Made by a program: the position numbers and the translations under genes | Part shown: positions 1 to 7,394 of the stretch, piece by piece | How the letters are laid out: every line of letters starts with the position of its first letter | Position numbering within the stretch: position 1 is the stretch's first letter | Assembly: GCA_035378985.1 (NCBI GenBank) | Contig: DAOSUR010000012.1 | Coordinates: forward strand, 42,318 to 106,317 | Length of the DNA: 64,000 bases | Direction of reading: 5' to 3' | Origin: Anaerohalosphaeraceae bacterium | GTDB taxonomy: Bacteria; Planctomycetota; Phycisphaerae; Sedimentisphaerales; Anaerohalosphaeraceae | The notes under the pieces: model-generated | What the model saw: only the letters and a program-made list of their open reading frames with translations | The model's database searches: none | What the model was told of the DNA's origin: nothing

Positions 1-370
1 AGGCGTAATACCGGCCGTCATAACCGGGTTTATAGAGGGGATCGGTAAACTGAATCGTCCAGGTCCCCTCCCCCTCCAGCCATTTGGTAGTGCAGTAGTA
101 CCCCCAGCCGTTGGAATAAATATCCAGCCGAATGGCATGCCAAAGCCAATTTTCCGCCCACACCAGCAAATCATTAACATCAATAACCTCATTCTTCGGC
201 TGAGCAAGGTCGCACAAACTGTTATACGCAGGATGTCCGGTCTGCGTCTGCCAGCACCGGGCAAAAAGAACAAAATCCTGCAAATCTACGATGTAGTCAG
301 AATTCAAGTCTGCAGGATTGGCCATAGAAAAGGAAACCAAAAGGGCAAAACAACAGGCAGGTACTTTCAT
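1..370 (-). CDS. Secreted dockerin-type protein, N-terminal part only
   Basis: Only the first 123 codons lie in the window; the frame is still open at the edge. The ATG is preceded by AAGGAGA with a 6-base spacer. Residues 1-17 look like a signal peptide (basic start, hydrophobic core, likely cut after SMA). Residues 21-32, DLNSDYIVDLQD, match the calcium loop of a type I dockerin repeat (Asp/Asn at 1, 3, 5, Asp at 9 and 12), followed by a helix ending at Trp40. A second, degenerate repeat lies about 54-76 (VIDVNDLLVWAENWL). Residues 80-123 are rich in Trp, Tyr and Gly and may open a beta-sandwich domain. A dockerin-like unit directly behind the signal peptide is unusual, since it is normally C-terminal. 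The catalytic or binding role of the missing part cannot be told. Confidence 0.8.
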   Translation of the reverse strand, partial: MKVPACCFALLVSFSMANPADLNSDYIVDLQDFVLFARCWQTQTGHPAYNSLCDLAQPKNEVIDVNDLLVWAENWLWHAIRLDIYSNGWGYYCTTKWLEGEGTWTIQFTDPLYKPGYDGRYYA

Positions 371-487
371 CAGAGTTCTCCTTAAAATCCTCCGCAAAAG
401 CACCTGCTATTATAACCAGCTTAGAGAAAAAAGACAAAAAATCTTTCTCTTTCTCACCGCCCCCTTGCGCAAACAATCCTGCCGAAT

Positions 488-1627
488 TCAGGACAGGCGG
501 GATTTAAAATCCTCGTAAGTAAACCGCCGCTGAAGGATGCAGCGGTCCTGCTGCGGGTCGTAAAGGACAATGTCCGGCAGGTTGATGCCGTTAAACATCG
601 TATTCTTCACCATCGTATAGTGAGCCATATCGTGAAAAATCAGTCGGTCGCCAACCCGGAGCGGTTTGTCAAACGAATAATCGCCGATGACATCGCCTGC
701 CAGGCAAGTCGGCCCGGCCAGCCGATAGGTATAGGTCTTTTCTCCCGGCAGACCCGCTCCGGTAATGACCGGCCGATACGGCATCTCCAGCACATCCGGC
801 ATATGGGCCGACGCCGACGTGTCCAAAATCGCAATATCCATCTGGTTGTGCACAATATCCAGCACACTTGCAATCAGAAAACCGGTATGCAGGGCGATGG
901 CCTCCCCCGGCTCCAGATAAATCGCCTCCAGATTCGGATACCGCTGCCAAAAATCCCGAATGGTTCGGCACAAAAGGTCCACATCATAATCCGGCCGTGT
1001 GATGTGGTGTCCCCCGCCGAAATTCATCCATTTCATTCGCCGGATAACCGTGCCGAAATGCTTTTCAACAGCCGCCAGTGTCCGAACCAGCGAATCGGCA
1101 TTCAATTCACAGAGTGTATGAAAATGCAGACCGCTGATGCCGTCCAGCTCCTCCGAGCGAAACTGCTCCGGCGGAATCCCCAGCCGGGAGCCGGGCGCAC
1201 ACGGGTCATAAATGAGGGTCTTCACCTCTGAATGCATCGGGTTGACGCGGAGGCCGCAGGCAATCGGACGGGGGGCTTGCTGAACACTATTCCGAAAACG
1301 ATTCCACTGGGTGTGGGAATTAAAAACAATATGGTCAACGATTCGCAGGTATTCGGGCATCTCATCATCCCGATAGGCCGGAGCGCACAGATGCACTTCC
1401 TTGCGGAAATACTCCGCCGCCAGTTTGGCCTCGTGCAGGGAGCTGGCCGCCGCCCCGGACAGATACTGCCGACACAAGTCAAACGTGCTCCAGGCGGCAA
1501 ATCCCTTTAAGGCCAGCAGAATCCGACACCCGGTTTCCTGCTGCACCTGTCCGAGCAGAAGCAGATTGTTTTTCAGCCGCCCCAAATCAATCACATAACA
1601 GGGTGTTTGTACCCGTGCCGGGTCCAT
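488..1627 (-). CDS. nspC: Carboxynorspermidine decarboxylase
   Basis: A fold-type III PLP decarboxylase, 379 residues, the family's usual length. It removes CO2 from carboxynorspermidine or carboxyspermidine in the cytoplasm to give (nor)spermidine, the last step of the aspartate-semialdehyde polyamine route. Visible features: Lys41 in LALKGFA is the expected Schiff-base lysine, GGGHH at 204-208 and EPGEA at 239-243 are the phosphate-binding and dimer motifs, and Cys308 in GPTCLAGD is the catalytic cysteine. The partner dehydrogenase is not in the window. The gene has its own reading unit, since a terminator separates it from the THX gene upstream. Confidence 0.95.
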   Translation of the reverse strand: MDPARVQTPCYVIDLGRLKNNLLLLGQVQQETGCRILLALKGFAAWSTFDLCRQYLSGAAASSLHEAKLAAEYFRKEVHLCAPAYRDDEMPEYLRIVDHIVFNSHTQWNRFRNSVQQAPRPIACGLRVNPMHSEVKTLIYDPCAPGSRLGIPPEQFRSEELDGISGLHFHTLCELNADSLVRTLAAVEKHFGTVIRRMKWMNFGGGHHITRPDYDVDLLCRTIRDFWQRYPNLEAIYLEPGEAIALHTGFLIASVLDIVHNQMDIAILDTSASAHMPDVLEMPYRPVITGAGLPGEKTYTYRLAGPTCLAGDVIGDYSFDKPLRVGDRLIFHDMAHYTMVKNTMFNGINLPDIVLYDPQQDRCILQRRFTYEDFKSRLS

Positions 1628-1643
1628 TTCATCGGCCTTTCCG

Positions 1644-1685
1644 AAAAAAGAAGCCGCAGAACAGAGGGTCTCCCTTTTCTGCGGC
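1644..1685 (-). terminator. Intrinsic terminator after the THX gene
   Basis: Nine-base perfect stem (1653-1661 with 1677-1685; GCCGCAGAA/TTCTGCGGC), with a short inner pairing in the loop, followed on the reverse strand by six T (1644-1649). It sits 26 bases past the THX stop codon and just before the nspC start. Confidence 0.85.
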
Positions 1686-1711
1686 GGTGTTTTGACTGCT
1701 GCCGGAGGGCA

Positions 1712-1864
1712 CTATTTGCTTTCAGAGCCGGTTCCCTGCTCCGCCGGCTGCGGCATCGGCGGGAAAATCCGATCTTTCTTTTCCTGGCCGGCCGGACGAC
1801 GCATCTTGCCGTACGTCCCTCTCCACAGTTTGCCGCGTTTGGTTCTCTTATCCCCTTTTCCCAT
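1712..1864 (-). CDS. Small ribosomal subunit protein bTHX family
   Basis: A 50-residue basic protein that begins MGKGDKRTKRGKLWRGTYGK. This is the signature of the bTHX (Thx/S31) family, first known from Thermus, a short peptide that stabilises the head of the 30S subunit. The first 20 residues are nearly identical to the family core. Residues 24-50 form an extra Pro/Gln/Glu-rich tail not seen in the 26-residue Thermus protein. An AAGGAAG ribosome site lies 5 bases before the ATG and an intrinsic terminator follows, so it is likely a stand-alone transcription unit or the last gene after dapB (96 bases away). It is short enough to be missed by gene callers. Confidence 0.9.
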   Translation of the reverse strand: MGKGDKRTKRGKLWRGTYGKMRRPAGQEKKDRIFPPMPQPAEQGTGSESK

Positions 1865-1960
1865 GAAAACTTCCTTTCTATTCCTGATTGTCCTGTCTGA
1901 AAGTCATCATAAATAAAGGGCCGTTATTGTATCCAAAACCCATCCGCTCTGCAAGACGGC

Positions 1961-2758
1961 TCATCGAAGTCCCAAAACATCCTGCATCGAATAAAGCCCC
2001 GGGGTCTTCCCCAAGAGCCACCGAGCCGCACTCAAAGCCCCTCGCGCAAACGTATCCCGACTATGAGCGGAGTGCGAAAGCGTAACCGTTTCGCCCTGTG
2101 TGCTGTAAATCACACTGTGCTGACCGACAATATCACCCGCCCGAATCGCATGCATCCCAATCGTTCCCTTTTGACGCAGGGCCTCTTTGCCCTCACGTCC
2201 GTGAACCAATACATCCGGATATTTCCGACCTGTCTGCTCGCAAATGGACTGGGCCAGCGACAGGGCCGAACCGCTGGGGGCGTCTTTCTTATGTCGATGA
2301 TGTGCCTCGACAATCTCGATATCATAATCTTCCCCCAGACTTTTGGCCACTCGCCCCACCAAGCTGAACAGCAGGTTCATTCCCAAACTCATATTGGTCG
2401 CCTGGACAATCGGGATTGCTTGAGCGGCCTTTCGAAGCAGGTCCAAATGTGCATCGGTAAGTCCGGTCGTTCCCATCACCAGAGCCGTTTTGGTCTTCTG
2501 GCAAAACGCAATGGTTTCCCCCGCCGCAGCAGGCAGAGAAAAATCAATCAACACATCCGCCTTTTTCTCCAGTCTGCCGGACAAAACCACCCCTGTATTC
2601 CCGCATCCGGCCAGCAATCCAGCATCCTTTCCGATATCCGGATGCTCCGGATGGTCCACCGCTCCAACTACTTTCCAGAAGCCGGACTCGAACGCCAAGG
2701 CAATCAGACGTTTGCCCATCCGCCCGGCTGCTCCGTGTATAATCAGTGTCGATTCCAT
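1961..2758 (-). CDS. dapB: 4-hydroxy-tetrahydrodipicolinate reductase
   Basis: Reduces 4-hydroxy-tetrahydrodipicolinate with NAD(P)H in lysine and diaminopimelate synthesis. At 265 residues it is normal length. The dinucleotide loop GAAGRMG is at 9-15, and the family signature EAHHRHKKDAPSGSA at 151-165 holds the catalytic His pair and the Lys. The C-terminus keeps the tetramer region (HSAHSRDTFARGA). Divergent from the lipoprotein gene at 2903, with 144 bases between them for both promoters. No lysine riboswitch was seen there, and no other dap gene is in the window. Confidence 0.96.
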   Translation of the reverse strand: MESTLIIHGAAGRMGKRLIALAFESGFWKVVGAVDHPEHPDIGKDAGLLAGCGNTGVVLSGRLEKKADVLIDFSLPAAAGETIAFCQKTKTALVMGTTGLTDAHLDLLRKAAQAIPIVQATNMSLGMNLLFSLVGRVAKSLGEDYDIEIVEAHHRHKKDAPSGSALSLAQSICEQTGRKYPDVLVHGREGKEALRQKGTIGMHAIRAGDIVGQHSVIYSTQGETVTLSHSAHSRDTFARGALSAARWLLGKTPGLYSMQDVLGLR

Positions 2759-2902
2759 TTAAACACCCCTTTTCTTACAGTTAAAATGGCTGAAATGTCG
2801 ATGATAATAGCCGGAAATCCTTTAAAAAACAAGGAAAGAACTGGTTGGTTTCTTGTCCTGTAGAAAAAAAAGAGAAACAAATAATAATTCAAGGAGAAAA
2901 AG

Positions 2903-3340
2903 ATGAGAAAAGCGTTTTTTTTGACAGGATTGGTATTCGCGCTTTCGGCGACCCTCATTCTGACAGTCGGCTGTGAAAGCGACGCCCAGACCGATGCTCT
3001 CATCGGCGGGGCTATAGGCGCAGGTGTCGGCCAGGCCATCGGGCGGGATACAGAGGGAACACTCATCGGTGCCGCGGTCGGAGCCGGAGCCGGTTATGTA
3101 ATCGGTGCGCAATCCGACAAAAAGAAAGCCGAACAGCAGCGTCAGCAGGAAGTCTATTCCCAACCTGTTAACCAGCCGGCTCCAACAGGAAGCACCGAAA
3201 CCGTCTGGATTACCAACAGCAACGGCTCCAAAACATCTGTGATTCTTCGAAAGGAAGGGGATTCCTGGTACGGTCCTAAAGGCGAACGATACGACACCAA
3301 GCCGACGGAAGAGCAGCTGCGGGCGGTATATGGATTTTAA
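2903..3340 (+). CDS. Glycine-zipper outer-membrane lipoprotein
   Basis: 145 residues. The N-terminus is a lipoprotein signal: MRKAF, a hydrophobic core and a lipobox ending LTVGC, with Cys24 as the lipidated residue. Residues about 33-70 are a glycine zipper (GGAIGAGVGQAIGR then GAAVGAGAGYVIGA), two short Gly-spaced membrane-inserting helices as in YmgG/SlyB-type proteins. A charged Gln/Lys linker follows, then a small C-terminal domain (about 100-145; WITNSNGS...SWYGPKGERYD) of unknown role. Ribosome site AAGGAG 7 bases upstream. Role inferred as envelope integrity; no specific substrate can be named. Confidence 0.85.
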   Translation: MRKAFFLTGLVFALSATLILTVGCESDAQTDALIGGAIGAGVGQAIGRDTEGTLIGAAVGAGAGYVIGAQSDKKKAEQQRQQEVYSQPVNQPAPTGSTETVWITNSNGSKTSVILRKEGDSWYGPKGERYDTKPTEEQLRAVYGF

Positions 3341-3370
3341 GAACTTTTGCCGAAGGTGGTCATCTCCATC

Positions 3371-3407
3371 AAAACAAAAAAGGGCGGCTTACGAAGCCGC
3401 TCTTTTT
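3371..3407. terminator. Bidirectional intrinsic terminator
   Basis: Seven-base stem (3384-3390 with 3394-3400; GCGGCTT/AAGCCGC), 3-base loop, T-rich tract after it on the forward strand (3401-3407) and an A-run before it (3371-3381). It can end the forward lipoprotein transcript and the reverse small gene at 3427. Confidence 0.85.
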
Positions 3408-3426
3408 CATTCAACAGAAACCCTCA

Positions 3427-3558
3427 TCAGGTTGCCTTTTTTGATGCTGCCTCTTCAGACTTTCCATGGGCTGCGACTGCTTCCTTTTTTTCCTCGGACA
3501 TCTTGCCCAAATACGCCGGCAATTCCAACCCGTTCAGACTGTCAAGAAAGCCCTTCAT
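3427..3558 (-). CDS. Small acidic/basic hypothetical protein, 43 residues
   Basis: Begins MKGFLDSLNGLELPAYLGKM, then a charged Glu/Lys/Ala tail. AAGGAGA lies 7 bases before this ATG, which favours it over an ATG 54 bases upstream in the same frame. A bidirectional terminator follows 20 bases after the stop. The first 20 residues could be an amphipathic helix; no family was recognised. The case for a real gene rests on the ribosome site and the terminator alone. Confidence 0.5.
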   Translation of the reverse strand: MKGFLDSLNGLELPAYLGKMSEEKKEAVAAHGKSEEAASKKAT

Positions 3559-3645
3559 AAAATGTCTCCTTGTATTCCCCCGAAAATGCAGCAGAATTCT
3601 CCAAAAAAGCAATCCCTTTTCGGGGTACCGATTGGAAATGAGGGG

Positions 3646-4749
3646 TTAAGACCGCTTTTTGTTTACCCAGGAATGCAGTTTTTGAAAAATTTTGTGATTG
3701 GCCGCCGGAAAAGCATATTCCTTTAACCGGCTGGTCCAGACCCATTTGACGGCATCACAGCCGAGCGGCTCGGCTTTTCCGTTTTGATACTCACACAAAA
3801 AGGCATGCAGCACAATCTTAAAGTGAGAATACACGTGCCGCACCACGGTCAGACACGGCCCGACGGAAACCGCGATGCCCGTCTCCTCTCGAATCTCGCG
3901 AGCCGCCGTCTCCTCGAGCGTCTCGCCCGCTTCTCTTTTGCCGCCGGGAAACTCCCACAATCCCCCCAAAAGCCCTTCGGCCTTTCTTTTGGCAATCAGG
4001 ACCCGGCTGTTTCGTAAGACAATCCCAACCGCAATTTCATACTCGGGCAGTTTGCCGCTTTTGGGCATTTTCGGAAGAACGGCTTGAAGCCCCTTTTGTT
4101 TGGCCAGACAAAACGTCTCCAGCGGACAATTCCGGCAATCCGGCAGGCCGGGTTTGCAGACAACGGCCCCCAGCTCCATCAGCGACTGGTTGAAATCCCC
4201 CGGGCGTTGGGGGCAAACCAGCGTTTCGGCCAGCTGCCAAAGTTTCTTTTTGACGGCGGATTGTGTCGGCGCCTGCCGGATGCAGAACAGCCGACACAGG
4301 ACGCGAATGACATTGCCGTCCACCAGCGGCGCCGGCTGATGGAAGGCGATGCTCGCCACGGCTCCGGCGGTATAACGCCCGACGCCGGGAAGCTTCTGCA
4401 GCTCGCAGGCCTTCTCCGGAAACCGCCCGCCGTACTCCCGAACAATGATTTGAGCGGCCTTGTGCAGATGGCGGGCACGGCTGTAATAACCCAGCCCCTC
4501 CCACAGTTTTAATACCGAATCCAGTTTGGCCCTCGCCAGCGACTCAACCGTCGGGAAATGCCGCAAAAAGCGTTCATAATAAGGAATGACGGTTTCGATG
4601 CGCGTCTGCTGAAGCATCATTTCCGCCAGCCAGACGGCATAAGGGTCTTTTGTCCGCCGCCAGGGCAAATCGCGGTGCCCCTGATCCCACCAGCGCAGCA
4701 GGGCCTGTCGAATCTCTTCAGGTCTGGGGGTTTTTGAGTTCTTCGACAT
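3646..4749 (-). CDS. mutY: A/G-specific adenine glycosylase with C-terminal Nudix domain
   Basis: Removes adenine mispaired with 8-oxoguanine. The N-terminal helix-hairpin-helix glycosylase has Glu43 (AEMMLQQT), the hairpin LPGVGRYTAG at 120-129 and the catalytic Asp144 (LVDGNV). The 4Fe-4S loop is C198-x6-C205-x2-C208-x5-C214. The C-terminal part (about 235-360) is the 8-oxoG-reading Nudix-like domain, but unlike most MutY it keeps a full Nudix box (270-292, G-x5-E-x7-REIREETGI). The start lies 32 bases inside the end of scpB, so the two are probably translated in step. Last gene of the seven-gene run that starts at 10622. Confidence 0.96.
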   Translation of the reverse strand: MSKNSKTPRPEEIRQALLRWWDQGHRDLPWRRTKDPYAVWLAEMMLQQTRIETVIPYYERFLRHFPTVESLARAKLDSVLKLWEGLGYYSRARHLHKAAQIIVREYGGRFPEKACELQKLPGVGRYTAGAVASIAFHQPAPLVDGNVIRVLCRLFCIRQAPTQSAVKKKLWQLAETLVCPQRPGDFNQSLMELGAVVCKPGLPDCRNCPLETFCLAKQKGLQAVLPKMPKSGKLPEYEIAVGIVLRNSRVLIAKRKAEGLLGGLWEFPGGKREAGETLEETAAREIREETGIAVSVGPCLTVVRHVYSHFKIVLHAFLCEYQNGKAEPLGCDAVKWVWTSRLKEYAFPAANHKIFQKLHSWVNKKRS

Positions 4750-5419
4750 TGGGCAGGTCTTTAAGGGAGTTCAGCCCGAAGACTTCCAGGAACTTCTGCG
4801 TGGTGCCGTACTGCATCGGCCGGCCCAGAATCTCCGCCCGGCCGACAATCTTCACCAGCCCCTTATACATCAGATTGCGAATAACCTCGCCGCTGGCCAC
4901 ACCGCGAATGGCCTCGATATCCGCCCGGATAATCGGCTGCTTGTAGGCAATAATCGCCAGGGTCTCCAGGGCCGCCGGCGACAGTTTGTTGTCCGCTCGG
5001 ACCTTCACCAGCTTCGACAGCCACGGATTAAAGACCGGCAGCGTCATCATCTGGTACCCGCCGGCAATCCTTTCGATGCGGAACGAAAAACCGCCCTCTC
5101 GGTACTTGCGGTTCAAGTCCCGAACACACTGGTGAATCTGCTTGAGGGTGCCCGCCTCGGCAATCTCCGCCAGCTTGGCAGGCTTGAGCGGTTCATCACT
5201 GGCAAACAGCACCGCCTCGATTACGGTTTCGAGCGTGGGAGTCAGCGCGGCTTCCTCCGCCGGCGATGCCTCCATCTCCTGAGGAAAATCCTCCGATTCC
5301 GCCTGCGGCGGCTCACTGGACACCGGCTCATCCTCCGACGGCGTCGAAAGGTCAGCGGCCGGCTCCGGCCGGCCTATTGGATTGTCGATTTTATCCTGCT
5401 CGTTTAAATCATTTTCCAT
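4718..5419 (-). CDS. scpB: Segregation and condensation protein B
   Basis: Binds ScpA to regulate the Smc condensin that packs and separates chromosomes. 233 residues; the conserved two-winged-helix core spans about 60-215 (TVIEAVLFASDEPL at the start, SPAALETLAIIAYKQPIIRADIEAIRG in the middle, split here only for description, and EILGRPMQYGTTQKFLEVFGL near the end). Residues 1-58 are an extra acidic Pro/Glu/Ser-rich extension, probably disordered. Overlaps the Nif3-like gene by 16 bases and mutY by 32. ScpA is not in the window. Confidence 0.93.
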   Translation of the reverse strand: MENDLNEQDKIDNPIGRPEPAADLSTPSEDEPVSSEPPQAESEDFPQEMEASPAEEAALTPTLETVIEAVLFASDEPLKPAKLAEIAEAGTLKQIHQCVRDLNRKYREGGFSFRIERIAGGYQMMTLPVFNPWLSKLVKVRADNKLSPAALETLAIIAYKQPIIRADIEAIRGVASGEVIRNLMYKGLVKIVGRAEILGRPMQYGTTQKFLEVFGLNSLKDLPNVEELKNPQT

Positions 5420-6516
5420 ACAAACGGGTCCTTATCGTTTTTGCTGAGCCGTATTGTGACATCTCGGAGGTGTTTTTTCAATTTCCGAGCCAGGATTTTC
5501 AGGGCAAATCGTTCTGAATTGGAATGAGACAGACACAGACAGGTCAGCCCGGCTTCGCTTGCCGCCAGGGCCTGATGATGCTTGAGTTCCCCGGTCAGGT
5601 ACAAATCGCATCCTTCGTCTATGACGGCACTTAAGATTTTTCCGCAGCTTCCGGCACACACAGCCGCCCTGCGGACAAGACGCTTTTGCGGCCCGACAAT
5701 GCCGACGGCTTTGGTGCCGGCTGCCCGACGAATTCTTTCGAGGACCTGCTGAACGCTAAGGGGCTTGCGCAGTCTGCCGAAACGGCCCAATCCGAGGCGG
5801 TTTTCCACATCATAATGCCGCAACACATCAAATGCCGGCGTTTCATAGGGGTGGGCCCTCCGAAGGGCGGCCACAGCCGCCTGCACCTTGTCGGCGGAAA
5901 CGACGGTTTCCAGACGGATTTCCTGTACTTCCTCCAGTTTGCCCCTTCGCCCGATGGTCGGGTTGGCGCCTTTAAGGGGCTTGAATGTCCCCGTCCCGAC
6001 GGTTTGAAACCCGCAATGGGAGTAATGTCCGATGGCGCCGGCTCCGGCTTCGTAAAGGGCCTGAGCAACCTGATTGACGGAGTCCGTCGGCACAAAGGTT
6101 ACAATCTTGTACTGGGGTCCTTTGGGGTCGGCGACAAAATCTCCGAGGGGTTTTGGGTCCTGAATCTCAAGAATCTCCGCCAGCGCATCATTGACACCGC
6201 CCAGCACGGCATCAAACGCCGTATGGATGGAAAAGACACCGATGCCCTCGCGAATCAGGGCATAAACCGGCGCGGTCGGCCCGTCGGCGGTAATCTTTTT
6301 CAGCCCGTCCCAGATAATTGGATGATAGGCCAAAATCAGGTCCGCTTTTGCAGCTTTGGCCTCTGCGACAACCGCCATCGTCGTATCAATCGTCAGCAGG
6401 ATGGTTTTGATGTCCCGCCTGCGGTCACCGAGCAGGAATCCGACATTGTCCCATTCCTGCGCCAGTTTCAGCGGGGCAATTTCCTCCAGCAGCCGTTCTA
6501 TCTGTTCGATTTTCAT
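5404..6516 (-). CDS. Nif3-like dinuclear metal centre protein (YqfO/YbgI family)
   Basis: 370 residues, the long form of the family. The Nif3 fold is split by a central PII/CutA-like insert (about 130-235). Likely metal ligands are visible: the LILAYHPIIW block near 60-70, HTAF near 98, and the C-terminal HSNSE. Family members form hexameric toroids; proposed roles include GTP cyclohydrolase-like or metal-handling functions, and none is settled. Shares a 4-base overlap (ATGA) with pabC upstream and 16 bases with scpB downstream. Its place next to two folate genes fits the proposed folate-related role, but that is only context. Confidence 0.9.
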   Translation of the reverse strand: MKIEQIERLLEEIAPLKLAQEWDNVGFLLGDRRRDIKTILLTIDTTMAVVAEAKAAKADLILAYHPIIWDGLKKITADGPTAPVYALIREGIGVFSIHTAFDAVLGGVNDALAEILEIQDPKPLGDFVADPKGPQYKIVTFVPTDSVNQVAQALYEAGAGAIGHYSHCGFQTVGTGTFKPLKGANPTIGRRGKLEEVQEIRLETVVSADKVQAAVAALRRAHPYETPAFDVLRHYDVENRLGLGRFGRLRKPLSVQQVLERIRRAAGTKAVGIVGPQKRLVRRAAVCAGSCGKILSAVIDEGCDLYLTGELKHHQALAASEAGLTCLCLSHSNSERFALKILARKLKKHLRDVTIRLSKNDKDPFVWKMI

Positions 6517-7361
6517 AGAGTCGAATCCCGAAGTTTTTCTTCGTATTTCTGCGTCAAGCTCTTGGTCACTGGACCGGGTTTGCCTTCACCGACAGTGTGG
6601 CCTTCCACCGCAATCACCGGCAGAATTGTCATAATCACATTCGTCAGAAAGACCTCTTCGGCCGCCAGCAGGTCATTGATGTCCAGCGGACGCTCTTCCG
6701 TCGAAATCTTTTCCTGCCGGGCCAGCTCGAGCACTGTTTTTCGGGCGATGCCCGGCAGAACCGGTGTGGAAAGCGGCGGCGTGAGAAGTTTGCCCTGCCG
6801 AACCAAAAAAACATTGCTGATGCAGCCCTCGGCCAGCCGGTTTTCCGTTGTAAACCAGAGGGCTTCAGCCGCCAGTTTCTCGTGTGCAACGCGCAGCGCC
6901 GCCAGACGCGGCCCGTAGCAGGTCGTTTTGTGCCCTGCAAAGGGGTCTTTGGGATTCTGGCGGTAATCCGTAATCACTACCCGCACGCCTTTTTCGAAAT
7001 ACTCCTTCGGATAAGGGACAAACGCCGTGGCCGTAATCAGCAGGGTTGAGCGGCGGTTTTCTTCGGCCCGCAGGGAGCCGCCGGTCAGCGTCAGACGAAT
7101 CCGGGCGTCCGTCAGCTGGTTGGCCCGCAGGACCTGTCCAACGGCATCCTGTACCTCCTCCTTCGAATAGGAATTCACAATCGAGAGGGCCTGAGCGGAG
7201 TCCGCCAGCCGCTGCCAATGGTCCGAAAAGCGAAACACCCGCCCCCCAACTGCCCGCATCGTTTCAAACAGTCCGATTCCGTACAAAAAGGAGCTGTCAT
7301 CAATCCCGATTCGGGCCTGGGATGCGGGCACAAGAGAACCATTCAGAAAAACCTGCTCCAT
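6513..7361 (-). CDS. pabC: 4-amino-4-deoxychorismate lyase
   Basis: A class IV PLP enzyme of 282 residues that splits aminodeoxychorismate into p-aminobenzoate and pyruvate for folate. Lys in AGHKTTCYGPRL (near 145) is the expected PLP lysine, and LAEGCISNVFLV and TPVLPGIARKTVLELA are the family's cofactor and phosphate motifs. The fold is shared with branched-chain aminotransferase and D-amino acid transaminase. The lyase call rests on the pabB gene 33 bases upstream. Confidence 0.87.
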   Translation of the reverse strand: MEQVFLNGSLVPASQARIGIDDSSFLYGIGLFETMRAVGGRVFRFSDHWQRLADSAQALSIVNSYSKEEVQDAVGQVLRANQLTDARIRLTLTGGSLRAEENRRSTLLITATAFVPYPKEYFEKGVRVVITDYRQNPKDPFAGHKTTCYGPRLAALRVAHEKLAAEALWFTTENRLAEGCISNVFLVRQGKLLTPPLSTPVLPGIARKTVLELARQEKISTEERPLDINDLLAAEEVFLTNVIMTILPVIAVEGHTVGEGKPGPVTKSLTQKYEEKLRDSTL

Positions 7362-7394
7362 ACTATCCTCCGGTTATCCGCCTTTTGAACCATA

